Shown: piece by piece, positions 1 through 7,423 of the stretch
Position numbering within the stretch: position 1 is the first letter of the stretch
How the letters are laid out: the number at the start of each line of letters is the position of its first letter
Origin: Paracoccaceae bacterium
GTDB taxonomy: Bacteria > Pseudomonadota > Alphaproteobacteria > Rhodobacterales > Rhodobacteraceae
Direction: 5' to 3'
Length of the DNA stretch: 11,386 bases
NCBI GenBank assembly: GCA_007128995.1
Contig: SKWJ01000219.1
Coordinates: forward strand, 1 to 11,386
Made by a program: the position numbers and the translations under genes
Notes under the pieces: generated by a model
The model's database searches: none
Seen by the model: only the letters and a program-made list of their open reading frames with translations
Told to the model about the DNA's origin: nothing

Positions 1-1
1 G

Positions 2-268
2 GAAGTTGGGGGGGTGACGATCGCGACGCTGTTTGTGATCATGTTCATCTACGGCTGGAACCAGTATCTCTGGCCACTGCTGATCACGACTGACCCGGAA
101 TATTACACCATCGTCATGGGTATTCAGCGCATGGTCACTGGCGGCGACTCAGAGCCCTTGTGGCATCTGGTCATGGCCACTGTGGTGCTGGCCGCGCTGC
201 CGCCCATTCTTGTCATCCTGTTCATGCAGCGCCTGTTCGTGAAGGGCCTGACCGAGACGGAGAAATAA
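2..268 (+). CDS. ugpE: UgpE, sn-glycerol-3-phosphate ABC transporter permease (C-terminal fragment)
   Basis: This is the last 88 or so codons of an inner-membrane permease; the 5' part lies outside the window, so the GTG at 14 is not a real start. The fragment contains FIYGWNQYLWPLL followed by a hydrophobic helix and ends in MQRLFVKGLTETEK. I recognise both stretches from UgpE, the MalG-type permease of the Ugp importer, which works with UgpA, the binding protein UgpB and the ATPase UgpC to bring in glycerol-3-phosphate or glycerophosphodiesters. The cytoplasmic EAA loop that contacts the ATPase should lie just upstream and is not visible. The stop codon is three bases before ugpC, consistent with one operon. 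The gene identity is strong; the exact substrate is inferred from the family and from the ugpC and ugpQ neighbours. Confidence 0.9.
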   Translation, partial: EVGGVTIATLFVIMFIYGWNQYLWPLLITTDPEYYTIVMGIQRMVTGGDSEPLWHLVMATVVLAALPPILVILFMQRLFVKGLTETEK

Positions 269-271
269 CAC

Positions 272-1324
272 ATGGCTTCCATTACGATGGACAATCTGGG
301 CAAGGTCTATGCGGGCGATGTGCGCGCGGTGACGGATGTCAATATAGACATTGCCGATGGTGAGATGATTGTGCTTGTCGGCCCGTCAGGCTGCGGCAAA
401 TCCACGCTTCTGCGCATGGTTGCAGGGCTGGAGACGATCACCGAAGGCACGCTGAAGATCGGCGACCGGGTTGTGAACCAGTTGGAACCGGCAGATCGCG
501 ACATAGCGATGGTGTTCCAGAACTATGCCCTTTATCCGCATATGACAGTTTTCAACAACCTCGCTTATGGGTTGAAGAATCGTGGATTCAACAAGGCAGA
601 GATTGAACGCAGGGTGAATGAAGCCGCTCAAATGCTCGAAATCAAGCAGTTTTTGGCACGCAAGCCTCGTCAATTGTCGGGTGGACAACGCCAGCGCGTG
701 GCGATGGGGCGCGCTCTTGTGCGCGAACCGGCGGCGTTTCTGTTTGATGAGCCCCTGTCCAATCTTGACGCGAAATTGCGCGTGCAGATGCGGGTTGAGA
801 TCCGGCAATTGCAGAAGCGGCTGCGTACGACATCACTGTATGTCACGCATGACCAGCTTGAAGCCTTGACCATGGCTGACCGGCTGGTCGTGCTGAGCGG
901 TGGCCGGATCGAGCAGATCGGCACGCCGATGGAAGTATATTCGCGACCGGCCACTACATTTGTGGCGGGTTTCATCGGCTCGCCTGCCATGAATATGCTA
1001 CCACTCGACTATATGCGCGGTTTGGTCTCTGCAGACTCGCTGGCCCATATCCCTTCAGCCGCGGATCTTATTGGCATTCGCCCAGAAGATCTGGCGTTGG
1101 AGCCTGCAGCCGCGGATGAGATGACCCTCAGCGGAAGGCTGATGTTGCTGGAACCAGCAGGCGCAGAAAGCCATTTGCACCTGACCTTTGACGGCATCAA
1201 GGAGACAATGGTCGTGCGTTTGCCACATGTCCCGAATGTGCAGGAAGGCGAGACCCTGTCATTCAGTATCAAACGCGACAAGCTGCACCCGTTTGATGGT
1301 GCGACGGGTCAACGCGTGGCGTGA
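272..1324 (+). CDS. ugpC: UgpC, ATP-binding subunit of sn-glycerol-3-phosphate importer
   Basis: This 350-residue ABC ATPase should power the Ugp importer at the cytoplasmic face of the inner membrane. All ATPase motifs are intact: Walker [10 protein letters not shown] (37-45), Q-loop Gln83, signature LSGGQ (135-139), Walker B ending FLFDE (to 160), D-loop SNLD (163-166) and switch His193 in VTHDQ. Residues after about 240 form the regulatory TOBE/MalK-like domain typical of CUT1 sugar and G3P importers. Length is normal for MalK/UgpC. The start is three bases after the ugpE stop, with a GGAG about ten bases upstream inside the ugpE end. The ATPase alone cannot be told from MalK or other CUT1 ATPases; the ugp call rests on the flanking ugpE and ugpQ. 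Confidence 0.93.
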   Translation: MASITMDNLGKVYAGDVRAVTDVNIDIADGEMIVLVGPSGCGKSTLLRMVAGLETITEGTLKIGDRVVNQLEPADRDIAMVFQNYALYPHMTVFNNLAYGLKNRGFNKAEIERRVNEAAQMLEIKQFLARKPRQLSGGQRQRVAMGRALVREPAAFLFDEPLSNLDAKLRVQMRVEIRQLQKRLRTTSLYVTHDQLEALTMADRLVVLSGGRIEQIGTPMEVYSRPATTFVAGFIGSPAMNMLPLDYMRGLVSADSLAHIPSAADLIGIRPEDLALEPAAADEMTLSGRLMLLEPAGAESHLHLTFDGIKETMVVRLPHVPNVQEGETLSFSIKRDKLHPFDGATGQRVA

Positions 1325-1337
1325 AGGCAGCAGACTC

Positions 1338-2294
1338 ATGACAAACCCTTACCTGCGCCCACAGGGCCAGCCTATGATCTATGGTCATCGTGGTGCACGC
1401 GGCGTCCTGCCTGAAAACACGCTTGAAGGGTTCCAGTACCTGCGAAGCATCGGGATCGAAGCTGTCGAGTTTGATGTGCAGAACGCGGCTGGAGGTGTTC
1501 CTGTTGTTGTGCATGATCCGCATATGCCAGCGCAGATTGCGCGCGATGTCCACGGCAACTGGCTGACAGAGCCCGGTGAAAAGATATGCACGCTAAGTGT
1601 TGAAAGTCTGCAGAGCTTTGACATGGGTCGGCTGAATCCGGCGCACAGTTATGGCACACGCTACCCTGCACAGGCTGCCGTGGATGGGGCGCGCATACCG
1701 ACATTGCAAGAGGTTCTTGAATGGGCGCAGCAGGACAGCCCGCTTATTCTGAATATCGAGATCAAATCCTATGCGCACCGCTCAGATCTGGGTGACTCGC
1801 CAGCGGTACTTGTTGCGAATGTCGTAAGGGCGCTTGATCAGTCAGGCTTGCGTGGGCAGGCGCTGATTTCGTCCTTCGACTGGCGTGTGTTGTCGGAATT
1901 GCGACGTGTCGCGCCTGATATCGACCGTGCATATCTCAGCCTGGTGAAACTTGCGCCCGAACATACGATCTTTGAAGGGTCCCCCTGGATGGATAGGCTT
2001 TCGCTTGCCGCCTATGATGGCAATCTGCCTCGGTTGATTGCTGCGCAGGGGGCGCGGTGCTGGTGTCCATATCACAAGGATGTCACCTCAGAGGAGGTGG
2101 CACAAGCCCATGCGCTGGGTCTTGCGGTAAATGTCTGGACCGTCAATGACCCGGGGGATATGCGCGCGATGATCGCCATGGGCGTGGACGGAATCATTAC
2201 CGATCTGCCCGAACTGTTGCAGGAAGTGCTTGCGCAGCATGCGGATCTGCCTGCTTGGTCTGCACTTCGGTCAACCGGGCAGAGTGAAGGGTAG
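1338..2294 (+). CDS. ugpQ: Glycerophosphodiester phosphodiesterase, UgpQ type
   Basis: This 318-residue enzyme hydrolyses glycerophosphodiesters to sn-glycerol-3-phosphate and an alcohol. GDPD catalytic motifs are visible: His17-Arg18 in GHRGARG, Glu26-Asn27 in PENT, Glu44 and Asp46 in EFDV, His59-Asp60 in VVHDP, and Glu141 with Lys143 in IEIK. The C-terminal part of the TIM barrel contains VNVWTVND and GVDGIITDLPE, typical of the family. There is no signal peptide, so it should act in the cytosol on diesters brought in by Ugp. It lies 13 bases after ugpC, reproducing the E. coli ugp C-Q order. The ATG at 1338 follows AAGGCAGCAG; an in-frame upstream extension to 1188 is rejected because it would overlap ugpC. 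It is longer than E. coli UgpQ (about 247 aa), mainly through an insertion around residues 62-120 and a C-terminal tail. Confidence 0.92.
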   Translation: MTNPYLRPQGQPMIYGHRGARGVLPENTLEGFQYLRSIGIEAVEFDVQNAAGGVPVVVHDPHMPAQIARDVHGNWLTEPGEKICTLSVESLQSFDMGRLNPAHSYGTRYPAQAAVDGARIPTLQEVLEWAQQDSPLILNIEIKSYAHRSDLGDSPAVLVANVVRALDQSGLRGQALISSFDWRVLSELRRVAPDIDRAYLSLVKLAPEHTIFEGSPWMDRLSLAAYDGNLPRLIAAQGARCWCPYHKDVTSEEVAQAHALGLAVNVWTVNDPGDMRAMIAMGVDGIITDLPELLQEVLAQHADLPAWSALRSTGQSEG

Positions 2295-2375
2295 GTTCGC
2301 CCACGCAGAATTGTGTCTGGCCTGTCGCGTGCTGTGCGGTATGTTAGATCAAATACCCAAAGTTCGAGCGTGATC

Positions 2376-3224
2376 ATGCCCATCCGAGTGTTCAGACTTC
2401 CGGCCAGCTTGCTGGTGCTACTGCTTCTTGTGCTGTTCCCCTTGCGGGCCGTCGCGTCGGACGCTTTGTCGCGCGCGTATCTGCTGCCTGAACTGTTCGA
2501 GATCATGGCCGAAGAAGGGCGGCAATCTGTTCTTGCGGATGGTGCCGATGCGTTGCAAGGCCGTACCCTGACCGATTTCACGCGCGCAGTTGGCCAGATT
2601 TACGATGCAGAGCGGATGCATGCAGACTTCCTGGCCGCGCTCATGGCAGAACTGGAGGGTGCAGGTGACGTGGTTGAAGATGCACTGGAGTTTGCAGGGA
2701 CAGAGCTTGGGCGCGAGGTTTTGCAACTTGAAATATCGGCGCGTCGCGCGCTTCTGGAAGAAGAGGTGGACGAAGTGGCGCGCATGGCCCTTGATGATGC
2801 GCGCAGATCAGATGCAACGGATGCGAGGGCCGCGCGTCTGGATCTGGTCCGCGCCCGGGTTGCGGCCAATGATCTGATCGAATTGAACGTATCATTGGGG
2901 ATGAACACAAGCCTTGCATATTATCAGGGCTTGTTTGCGGAAAACGCCTTGATGGAACTTGTGGCTGAGGACATGTTGCAGATGGTCTGGATGCAGGAAC
3001 CTGCGATCCGTGTCGAGATCGAGGACTGGATCGAATCCTACTTCCTGATGTCGTATCAGCCGCTCAGCGATGCAGATCTGGAGGCCTATATCGCCTATGT
3101 TTCGACACCTCTCGCAAAGGCTTTCAACCGGGCAATGTTTCGCGCCTTTGACGCTGTTTTCAGCGAAATTTCGTTGGCAGTTGGGCGCGTTCTTGGCCGC
3201 CGGTTGAGTGGCGAAGAATTGTGA
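2376..3224 (+). CDS. Secreted helical protein with DUF2059-like C-terminus, function unknown
   Basis: This is a 282-residue protein predicted to be exported. Residues 1-27 form a Sec signal peptide (MPIRVFR, a leucine-rich core, then AVA before Ser28), so the mature protein should be periplasmic. I chose ATG 2376 because it puts the basic n-region at the N-terminus; the open frame continues to 2313 but adds residues unlike a signal peptide. The mature part is acidic and almost wholly alpha-helical by composition. The segment around 225-270 (LSDADLEAYIAYVSTPLAKAF) has the pattern of DUF2059, a helical domain of exported bacterial proteins with no known activity. A similar pattern occurs at about 98-135, suggesting two copies. 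It starts 81 bases after ugpQ, so it may or may not be in the ugp transcript, and converges on argE with only three bases between the stops. I do not know its function. Confidence 0.72.
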   Translation: MPIRVFRLPASLLVLLLLVLFPLRAVASDALSRAYLLPELFEIMAEEGRQSVLADGADALQGRTLTDFTRAVGQIYDAERMHADFLAALMAELEGAGDVVEDALEFAGTELGREVLQLEISARRALLEEEVDEVARMALDDARRSDATDARAARLDLVRARVAANDLIELNVSLGMNTSLAYYQGLFAENALMELVAEDMLQMVWMQEPAIRVEIEDWIESYFLMSYQPLSDADLEAYIAYVSTPLAKAFNRAMFRAFDAVFSEISLAVGRVLGRRLSGEEL

Positions 3225-3227
3225 CGG

Positions 3228-4427
3228 TCAAGCGATAGAGGGTGCAAGCGGTCGTTCAAGCCGCTTTCCAAGCCGGTCCAGGAAATGCAAGCAGGCGGAA
3301 AGCTGGTCGAGGGTCAGATATTCGTCGGGCTTGTGTGCCTGCGCAATCGCACCGGGTCCGCAAATGACCGCAGGGATTCCGATCGCTTGAAACAGGCCTG
3401 CTTCAGTGCCGAAGGGGACAAGGCCAGCGCCATTCGCGCCGGTCAGTTCCATAGCCAACGCGCGCGCCGCGTTGTCAGATTCGCGTGTCAGACCCAGAAC
3501 CTCGGCAACAGTTTCGGTGCGTATATCGGCGTCTGGATGCACAGCGCGCATGGCGGGAAGCCATTCCTCTGTGATCAGGCGGTCAAGCTCTGCCTTCACG
3601 AAAGCTGCATCCTCTGGCTGGACAGGGCGCATTTCCCAATCCAGTCGCGCTGTACCCGGGATAACATTATGCACAAGACCGCCCGAGAGCATGCCGGGGT
3701 TGATGGTTGTGAAAGGCGGATCGAAAGGACACTCGGCCGGTGCGCGCAGTTTCAGCTTTTCGCGCAGAGCCACCAATGCGAGTGCGAAGCGGGCGGCATA
3801 TTCGACTGCATTCACACCCAGATCCGGATTTGATCCGTGTCCTTCCAGTCCAGTGATCCGGGTGGTGTATTCAAAGCAACCTTTGTGTCCGTCGATCACC
3901 TGCATCATCGACGGCTCACCAATGATCGCGGCGGCGGGTTGCAAGCCACGTTGCTGAAGGGATTCGGTCAGCGCCTGCGCTCCGAAACACCCGATCTCTT
4001 CGTCATAGGTGAAGGCAAAATGTATCGGCACTGCCAGCGACCTGCGCGCATATTCCGGGGCCATCGTCACGCATGCGGCGATAAAGCCCTTCATGTCGCA
4101 TGTCCCGCGACCATACAAGCGGCCCGCCTGTTCCACCATCTGGAACGGCTTGGTGCTCCAGGGTTGATCGGCCACAGGAACGACATCTGTATGGCCAGAG
4201 AGCACGACACCGCCGGGACCATCGGGTCCAATGGTGGCAAAGAGGTTCAGCTTTTCGCCCGTGGCATCCGGTTCCAGCCAGAGGCGTGCGCCCGCTTGTT
4301 CCAGCAATTCCGCCAGATGCTCGGTAATTGCCCTGTTGCCATCTGCCGAAACAGAGGGGAAGGCAACCAGCTCACCCAGAAGCTGCTTGCACCGCTCCAG
4401 CCTGTCCGCACCGCCACTGTCCTGCAT
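3228..4427 (-). CDS. argE: Acetylornithine deacetylase (ArgE-type M20 metallopeptidase family)
   Basis: This 399-residue cytosolic zinc/cobalt hydrolase belongs to the M20/ArgE/DapE family; ArgE removes the acetyl group from N-acetylornithine to give ornithine. Metal and catalytic residues are present: His79 and Asp81 in SGHTDVVP, bridging Asp111 in GRGTCDMKG, catalytic Glu143 with metal ligand Glu144 in YDEEIGCFGA, Glu171 in GEPS and His365 in AQAHKPDEY. A dimerisation/lid domain lies roughly between residues 180 and 295. Length and motif text fit ArgE better than DapE. It is the last gene of the minus-strand run, 57 bases after the 95-aa gene, and has no other arginine gene beside it. Many alphaproteobacteria make ornithine with ArgJ, so this copy may act on another N-acyl amino acid; the family call is safe, the substrate less so. 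Confidence 0.85.
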   Translation of the reverse strand: MQDSGGADRLERCKQLLGELVAFPSVSADGNRAITEHLAELLEQAGARLWLEPDATGEKLNLFATIGPDGPGGVVLSGHTDVVPVADQPWSTKPFQMVEQAGRLYGRGTCDMKGFIAACVTMAPEYARRSLAVPIHFAFTYDEEIGCFGAQALTESLQQRGLQPAAAIIGEPSMMQVIDGHKGCFEYTTRITGLEGHGSNPDLGVNAVEYAARFALALVALREKLKLRAPAECPFDPPFTTINPGMLSGGLVHNVIPGTARLDWEMRPVQPEDAAFVKAELDRLITEEWLPAMRAVHPDADIRTETVAEVLGLTRESDNAARALAMELTGANGAGLVPFGTEAGLFQAIGIPAVICGPGAIAQAHKPDEYLTLDQLSACLHFLDRLGKRLERPLAPSIA

Positions 4428-4484
4428 CCTGCTGCTTTCCCGAATAAACTGCAGGGCCAGCGCTACCCGGGCGGGATGGGGCCG

Positions 4485-4772
4485 TCAATCCTGCTTGGGC
4501 GAGGAGGGCGCGGTATCAGATGGCGCCTTCTCCGACAGCTCTGCCAATAACCATTCCGCCCGCGCAATAAGGGTGTCTGCAGAACTGATCTTTTGCGCCA
4601 GTCGCGCAGATTGCTCGGGCTTGAGAGCTGCATCATCGACCAGTTTCTGGCGCCGCGCGTGCAACTTCTTCAACACGCGCTCGACATCGCTGCGCTTGAT
4701 CTTGTGGGCCTTTCCAGCCCCAAGACGCGCAAAATAGTCGCCCAGCTTCTCGGCAAGCTTTTCATGCGCCAT
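4485..4772 (-). CDS. Conserved-looking 95-aa helical protein, function unknown
   Basis: This is a 95-residue soluble protein I cannot assign. It begins MAHEKLAEKLGDYFARL and is rich in Lys, Arg, Ala and Leu. The middle (about 27-80) reads as two or three amphipathic helices (RSDVERVLKKLHARRQKL and SARLAQKISSADTLIARAEWLL), which could form a coiled-coil hairpin. The tail from 81 is a disordered Ser/Pro/Asp stretch. No signal peptide, membrane segment, metal site or nucleotide motif is visible. The ATG at 4772 is preceded by GGGAGAGGGAAG, a clear ribosome binding region; an in-frame GTG at 4802 adds ten residues but lies inside an inverted repeat and is less likely. It is 57 bases downstream of the phosphate-transporter gene and 57 upstream of argE. 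Good codon usage, a strong ribosome binding site and operon position support a real gene. Confidence 0.7.
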   Translation of the reverse strand: MAHEKLAEKLGDYFARLGAGKAHKIKRSDVERVLKKLHARRQKLVDDAALKPEQSARLAQKISSADTLIARAEWLLAELSEKAPSDTAPSSPKQD

Positions 4773-4793
4773 CTTCCCTCTCCCGAACCTCCT
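4773..4793 (-). promoter_or_regulatory. Ribosome binding region deciding the start of the 95-aa gene
   Basis: Read on the minus strand, AGAGGG (4776-4781) lies four bases before ATG 4772, and a perfect AGGAGG (4788-4793) lies 15 bases before it. The nearer purine tract has usable spacing, and both support ATG 4772 over GTG 4802, which has no such tract in front. The second AGGAGG follows almost directly after the inverted repeat at 4794-4829. Confidence 0.55.
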
Positions 4794-4829
4794 GAGCGTC
4801 ACAGATGTTCGCAGGTAAATGTAACGCTC
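4794..4829 (-). repeat. Inverted repeat / RNA stem between phosphate transporter and 95-aa gene
   Basis: GAGCGTCACA (4794-4803) faces TGTAACGCTC (4820-4829). As DNA the ten-base arms differ at one position; as minus-strand RNA the odd pair is a U-G wobble, so the stem is continuous over ten pairs with a 16-base loop. It starts at the stop codon of the transporter gene and ends one base before the AGGAGG in front of the 95-aa gene. No run of U follows, so it is not a classical intrinsic terminator. It may be a transcript-processing or partial termination element, or a structure that affects translation of the next gene. Confidence 0.5.
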
Positions 4830-6644
4830 TCATGACGTGATGTCCGTGTCTTTCTCCAGCTCGTCGTCGTCAAGTTCCAGCAGGCGCTCGATCTCGGCCT
4901 GTGCCTTGTCCTCGGGCCGATTGGCCAATTGGGCGGCTTCCAGAAACGCGCGCATCGCCTCATATGCATAACCCGAATCATTCAGAAAAGACGTTGCGTC
5001 GGCGGGTGTGATCCTTCGGGTTTGAAGGGCGGCTTCGACATTGCGCCGTGCGTGCTGGGTGCTTGCCTCAAGCGCGCGCCGCTCTTCTTCTATCCATAGC
5101 GACGACCGCGCCCCTGCGGGGCTTTCTTCGAGCGTTTCGATGGCGACAACAATCTCTGCAATCTCGGCGCGCAAGCTGTCATACAGGATTTGCATTGCCC
5201 CGGTGTCTTGGGTGGTGAACCGCTGGGTATTCTCGCGCATATGTTTCACAGCCTTGACCGCGCGCACCAGTGCGCCTGAAGCATCGCGCAATTCCTGTAG
5301 ATGGGTCAGCGCAGGAGCGGGCAAGGGCAGGGTGGATTTCTGCGCGGCAAAGTCCACAATCGCTGCATGCAGCGTCTTGATCTTGTCATGATAGCGCGCA
5401 GCGTAATCCAGCCGGATCGGGTCTCGCGCGCGTGCGACGGTCAAAGCTATGTCCTTGGATTGCATAAGATCATCCAGCCGCAGGTTCAGGCCCGCGCAAA
5501 CAAGTTCGGTCGTGTTTTTCTGAAGATGGCGCAGCTCATTGCGCATTGCAGCAAGAATGGTCGCTGGAAACGCGCCCAGATCGGCATTGATGAACCGCGG
5601 CTTGCTGACATCAGACGCGGGCGGTGCAAAGCGACGCTCCAGGAAGGTGATCAGCCGTGCCATCAACGGCACCATAAGCGCGATCCCCAGCAAGTTGAAA
5701 AGCGTGTGGAACACAGCCAGCCGCAATGCAAAATCCTGTGCACCAATTCCAAGCGCATCGCTGATCAAGTCCACAGCTTCGCGCAGGGGAACAATCAGTA
5801 CAAGCGCAGTGACTGCCGTTGCAAGATTGAACACAAGATGGCCCAGTGCAAGCCGCTTGCCCTGATAATTCGCTGACGCTGCGCCGATCAACGCGGTTAC
5901 CGTCGTGCCGATATTCCCGCCAATCGCAACAGCAAGCGCATTGTCATAGCTGACTTGTCCGGTGGCAAGGGCCGTGATGACAAGAAGCATGGTCGCATGG
6001 CTGGATTGCATGACGACAGTCGCCACTGTCCCAAGCGCCGTGTAGACCAGCAGCCCGACAATCCCGGTAAGCGCAAGGCGGGTCAGGTCAAACTGCGCGC
6101 TGAAAGCGTCAAACCCATCTTTGATGAAGGAAATTCCCAGAAAGATCAGGCCGATCCCGAGGAGAACCTGGCCTGACCCGCGCAGGGCGGGGCCACGCTG
6201 GAACATCAGCACGGCCCCGAAAGCCAGCATGGGCATGGCGTAGGCGGCGATATCGACCTTGACGCCAATGCCAGCGATCAGCCATGCCCCTGTCGTTGTT
6301 CCGAGATTTGCGCCGAAGATGATCCCGAGCCCGGCTGCCAGTGAAATCAGCCCGGCACTGAGAAACGAAATGGCAATGACAGAAACAAGCGACGAGGATT
6401 GCGTCACAGCAGTCGCAATAATCCCGAACCCCATGGCGCGCGGCAGACTGCTGGTCGCATTTGCAAGCAGACGTTCCAGAACCGACCCCCCCAGCCCTTT
6501 GAACCCGTCCTCCAGCATGATCATCCCCAAAAGAAACATGGCGACACCTGCCGCGATCTGTTGAAAGTCGGCGCTGGCCAGAAAGGCGGCCGTCAGCAGG
6601 ACGAGGATCAGGCCAAGTTGCAACTGCGGGGCAAAGCGTGTCAT
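4830..6644 (-). CDS. Na/Pi cotransporter family protein with PhoU-like C-terminal domain
   Basis: This 604-residue inner-membrane protein belongs to the PNaS/NptA family, which couples sodium to phosphate movement. Residues 1-340 form the membrane domain with the two inverted repeats of the family: TQSSSLVSV (81-89) and GANLGTT (111-117) in the first, MQSSHATM (212-219) and GGNIGTT (242-248) in the second. The first helix is hydrophobic and doubles as the membrane entry. From about 345 to 604 the sequence is soluble, charged and helical, with the look of a PhoU-like four-helix domain, a common fusion in bacterial members. The second QSS motif ends in His rather than Ser. The gene lies 95 bases after the SRAP gene and precedes the 95-aa gene. 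I see no convincing Pho box upstream. Direction of transport (uptake or export, as proposed for YjbB) cannot be read from sequence. Confidence 0.9.
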   Translation of the reverse strand: MTRFAPQLQLGLILVLLTAAFLASADFQQIAAGVAMFLLGMIMLEDGFKGLGGSVLERLLANATSSLPRAMGFGIIATAVTQSSSLVSVIAISFLSAGLISLAAGLGIIFGANLGTTTGAWLIAGIGVKVDIAAYAMPMLAFGAVLMFQRGPALRGSGQVLLGIGLIFLGISFIKDGFDAFSAQFDLTRLALTGIVGLLVYTALGTVATVVMQSSHATMLLVITALATGQVSYDNALAVAIGGNIGTTVTALIGAASANYQGKRLALGHLVFNLATAVTALVLIVPLREAVDLISDALGIGAQDFALRLAVFHTLFNLLGIALMVPLMARLITFLERRFAPPASDVSKPRFINADLGAFPATILAAMRNELRHLQKNTTELVCAGLNLRLDDLMQSKDIALTVARARDPIRLDYAARYHDKIKTLHAAIVDFAAQKSTLPLPAPALTHLQELRDASGALVRAVKAVKHMRENTQRFTTQDTGAMQILYDSLRAEIAEIVVAIETLEESPAGARSSLWIEEERRALEASTQHARRNVEAALQTRRITPADATSFLNDSGYAYEAMRAFLEAAQLANRPEDKAQAEIERLLELDDDELEKDTDITS

Positions 6645-6739
6645 CTTCGGGGGGCGTGCCTGTTCGGTTGGTTCATTGCTCAGGAAATATTAATAGCGCG
6701 GATCTGTCCGGATGATCCATGGCCTTCCGTATCGCGGTA

Positions 6740-7411
6740 TCAGGCTTCGGGTGAAAGCGGGGCAAGCAGATCGGGACCATCCGCGCGGTTTGCGTTGACC
6801 CGGGTGTGAACACGGTGGAATTGCAGCGCGGTATCTGGGGCGGGTTTCATCAATCTTGCCGCACCATGCCCGGCCTCTCCCAGCCACAAAGCCCAATCTT
6901 CCGGCGGAACGATAACTGGCATCCGGTGATGGATCGCGGCGATACGGCTGTTTGCAGCACAGGTGACAATAGCACAGGTCACGTGTCGGCGCCCTTCATG
7001 TTCCCATATCTGCCAGATCCCTGCGAAAGCGAGCATTTCGCCTTGTGATGGAAAGATATACCACGGAAGACGGCTACCGTCTTTCCCTTTTGTCCATTCG
7101 AAGAACCCCGAAGCCGGGATCAGGCAACGCCTCAGCCGGGCGGCTTCGGCAAAGGCGGGTTTGGTGGCAAGTGTTTCAGCGCGCGCATTGATCAGCAGCG
7201 GCACGCCAGTCTCGGCCTTGTACCACCGTGGCAGAAAGCCCCAGCGCATCGGTCCGATTTGGCGTGTCCCATCGCGGCTGGTGACGCAGGCAACGGGCGT
7301 GGTTGGGCAGACATTGAAGCGCGGGCCCGGCGGCAGGTCGTTGGCCGGGGTGGCAGCAAAGGCCCGCGCCATCGCATCATCGGGCAATGTAATGGCAAAT
7401 CGTCCACACAT
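6740..7411 (-). CDS. yedK: SRAP-family abasic-site DNA-protein crosslink protein (YedK/HMCES)
   Basis: This 223-residue protein belongs to the SOS-response-associated peptidase family. Members use an N-terminal cysteine to form a thiazolidine crosslink with abasic sites in single-stranded DNA, shielding them during replication. The residues fit: Cys2 in MCGRF, Asn75 in INARAET, Glu105 in SGFFEW and His162 in HHRMPV, with Cys2, Asn75 and Glu105 at the same positions as in E. coli YedK and the histidine within two of it. I chose ATG 7411 and not the in-frame GTG at 7417, because the cysteine must become residue 1 after Met removal. It begins 12 bases after the stop of the EamA gene and is probably cotranscribed with it; no strong Shine-Dalgarno is visible, so coupling to the upstream gene is likely. 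No LexA-type operator was recognised nearby. Confidence 0.92.
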   Translation of the reverse strand: MCGRFAITLPDDAMARAFAATPANDLPPGPRFNVCPTTPVACVTSRDGTRQIGPMRWGFLPRWYKAETGVPLLINARAETLATKPAFAEAARLRRCLIPASGFFEWTKGKDGSRLPWYIFPSQGEMLAFAGIWQIWEHEGRRHVTCAIVTCAANSRIAAIHHRMPVIVPPEDWALWLGEAGHGAARLMKPAPDTALQFHRVHTRVNANRADGPDLLAPLSPEA

Positions 7412-7423
7412 GGGCACAGATTA

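Noticed and set aside
2295..2375. Promoter or terminator between ugpQ and the secreted-protein gene
   Set aside because: TATGTT at 2340-2345 lacks a matching -35, and no stem followed by a T-run was found, so neither element can be supported.
3246..3266. Hairpin AAGCGG / CCGCTT 22 bases after the secreted-protein stop, as a terminator
   Set aside because: Only six pairs, nine-base loop, no T-run on either strand, and it lies inside the argE coding end; too weak to call.
3285..4550. Plus-strand open frames of 182, 183 and 237 codons opposite argE
   Set aside because: argE on the minus strand has complete catalytic motifs; these frames are its antisense shadows.
6645..6739. Promoter or Pho box upstream of the Na/Pi transporter gene
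   Set aside because: A TATTAA-type -10 is present in AATATTAATAG (6686-6696), but no acceptable -35 is at the right spacing and no CTGTCAT-like direct repeats are seen.
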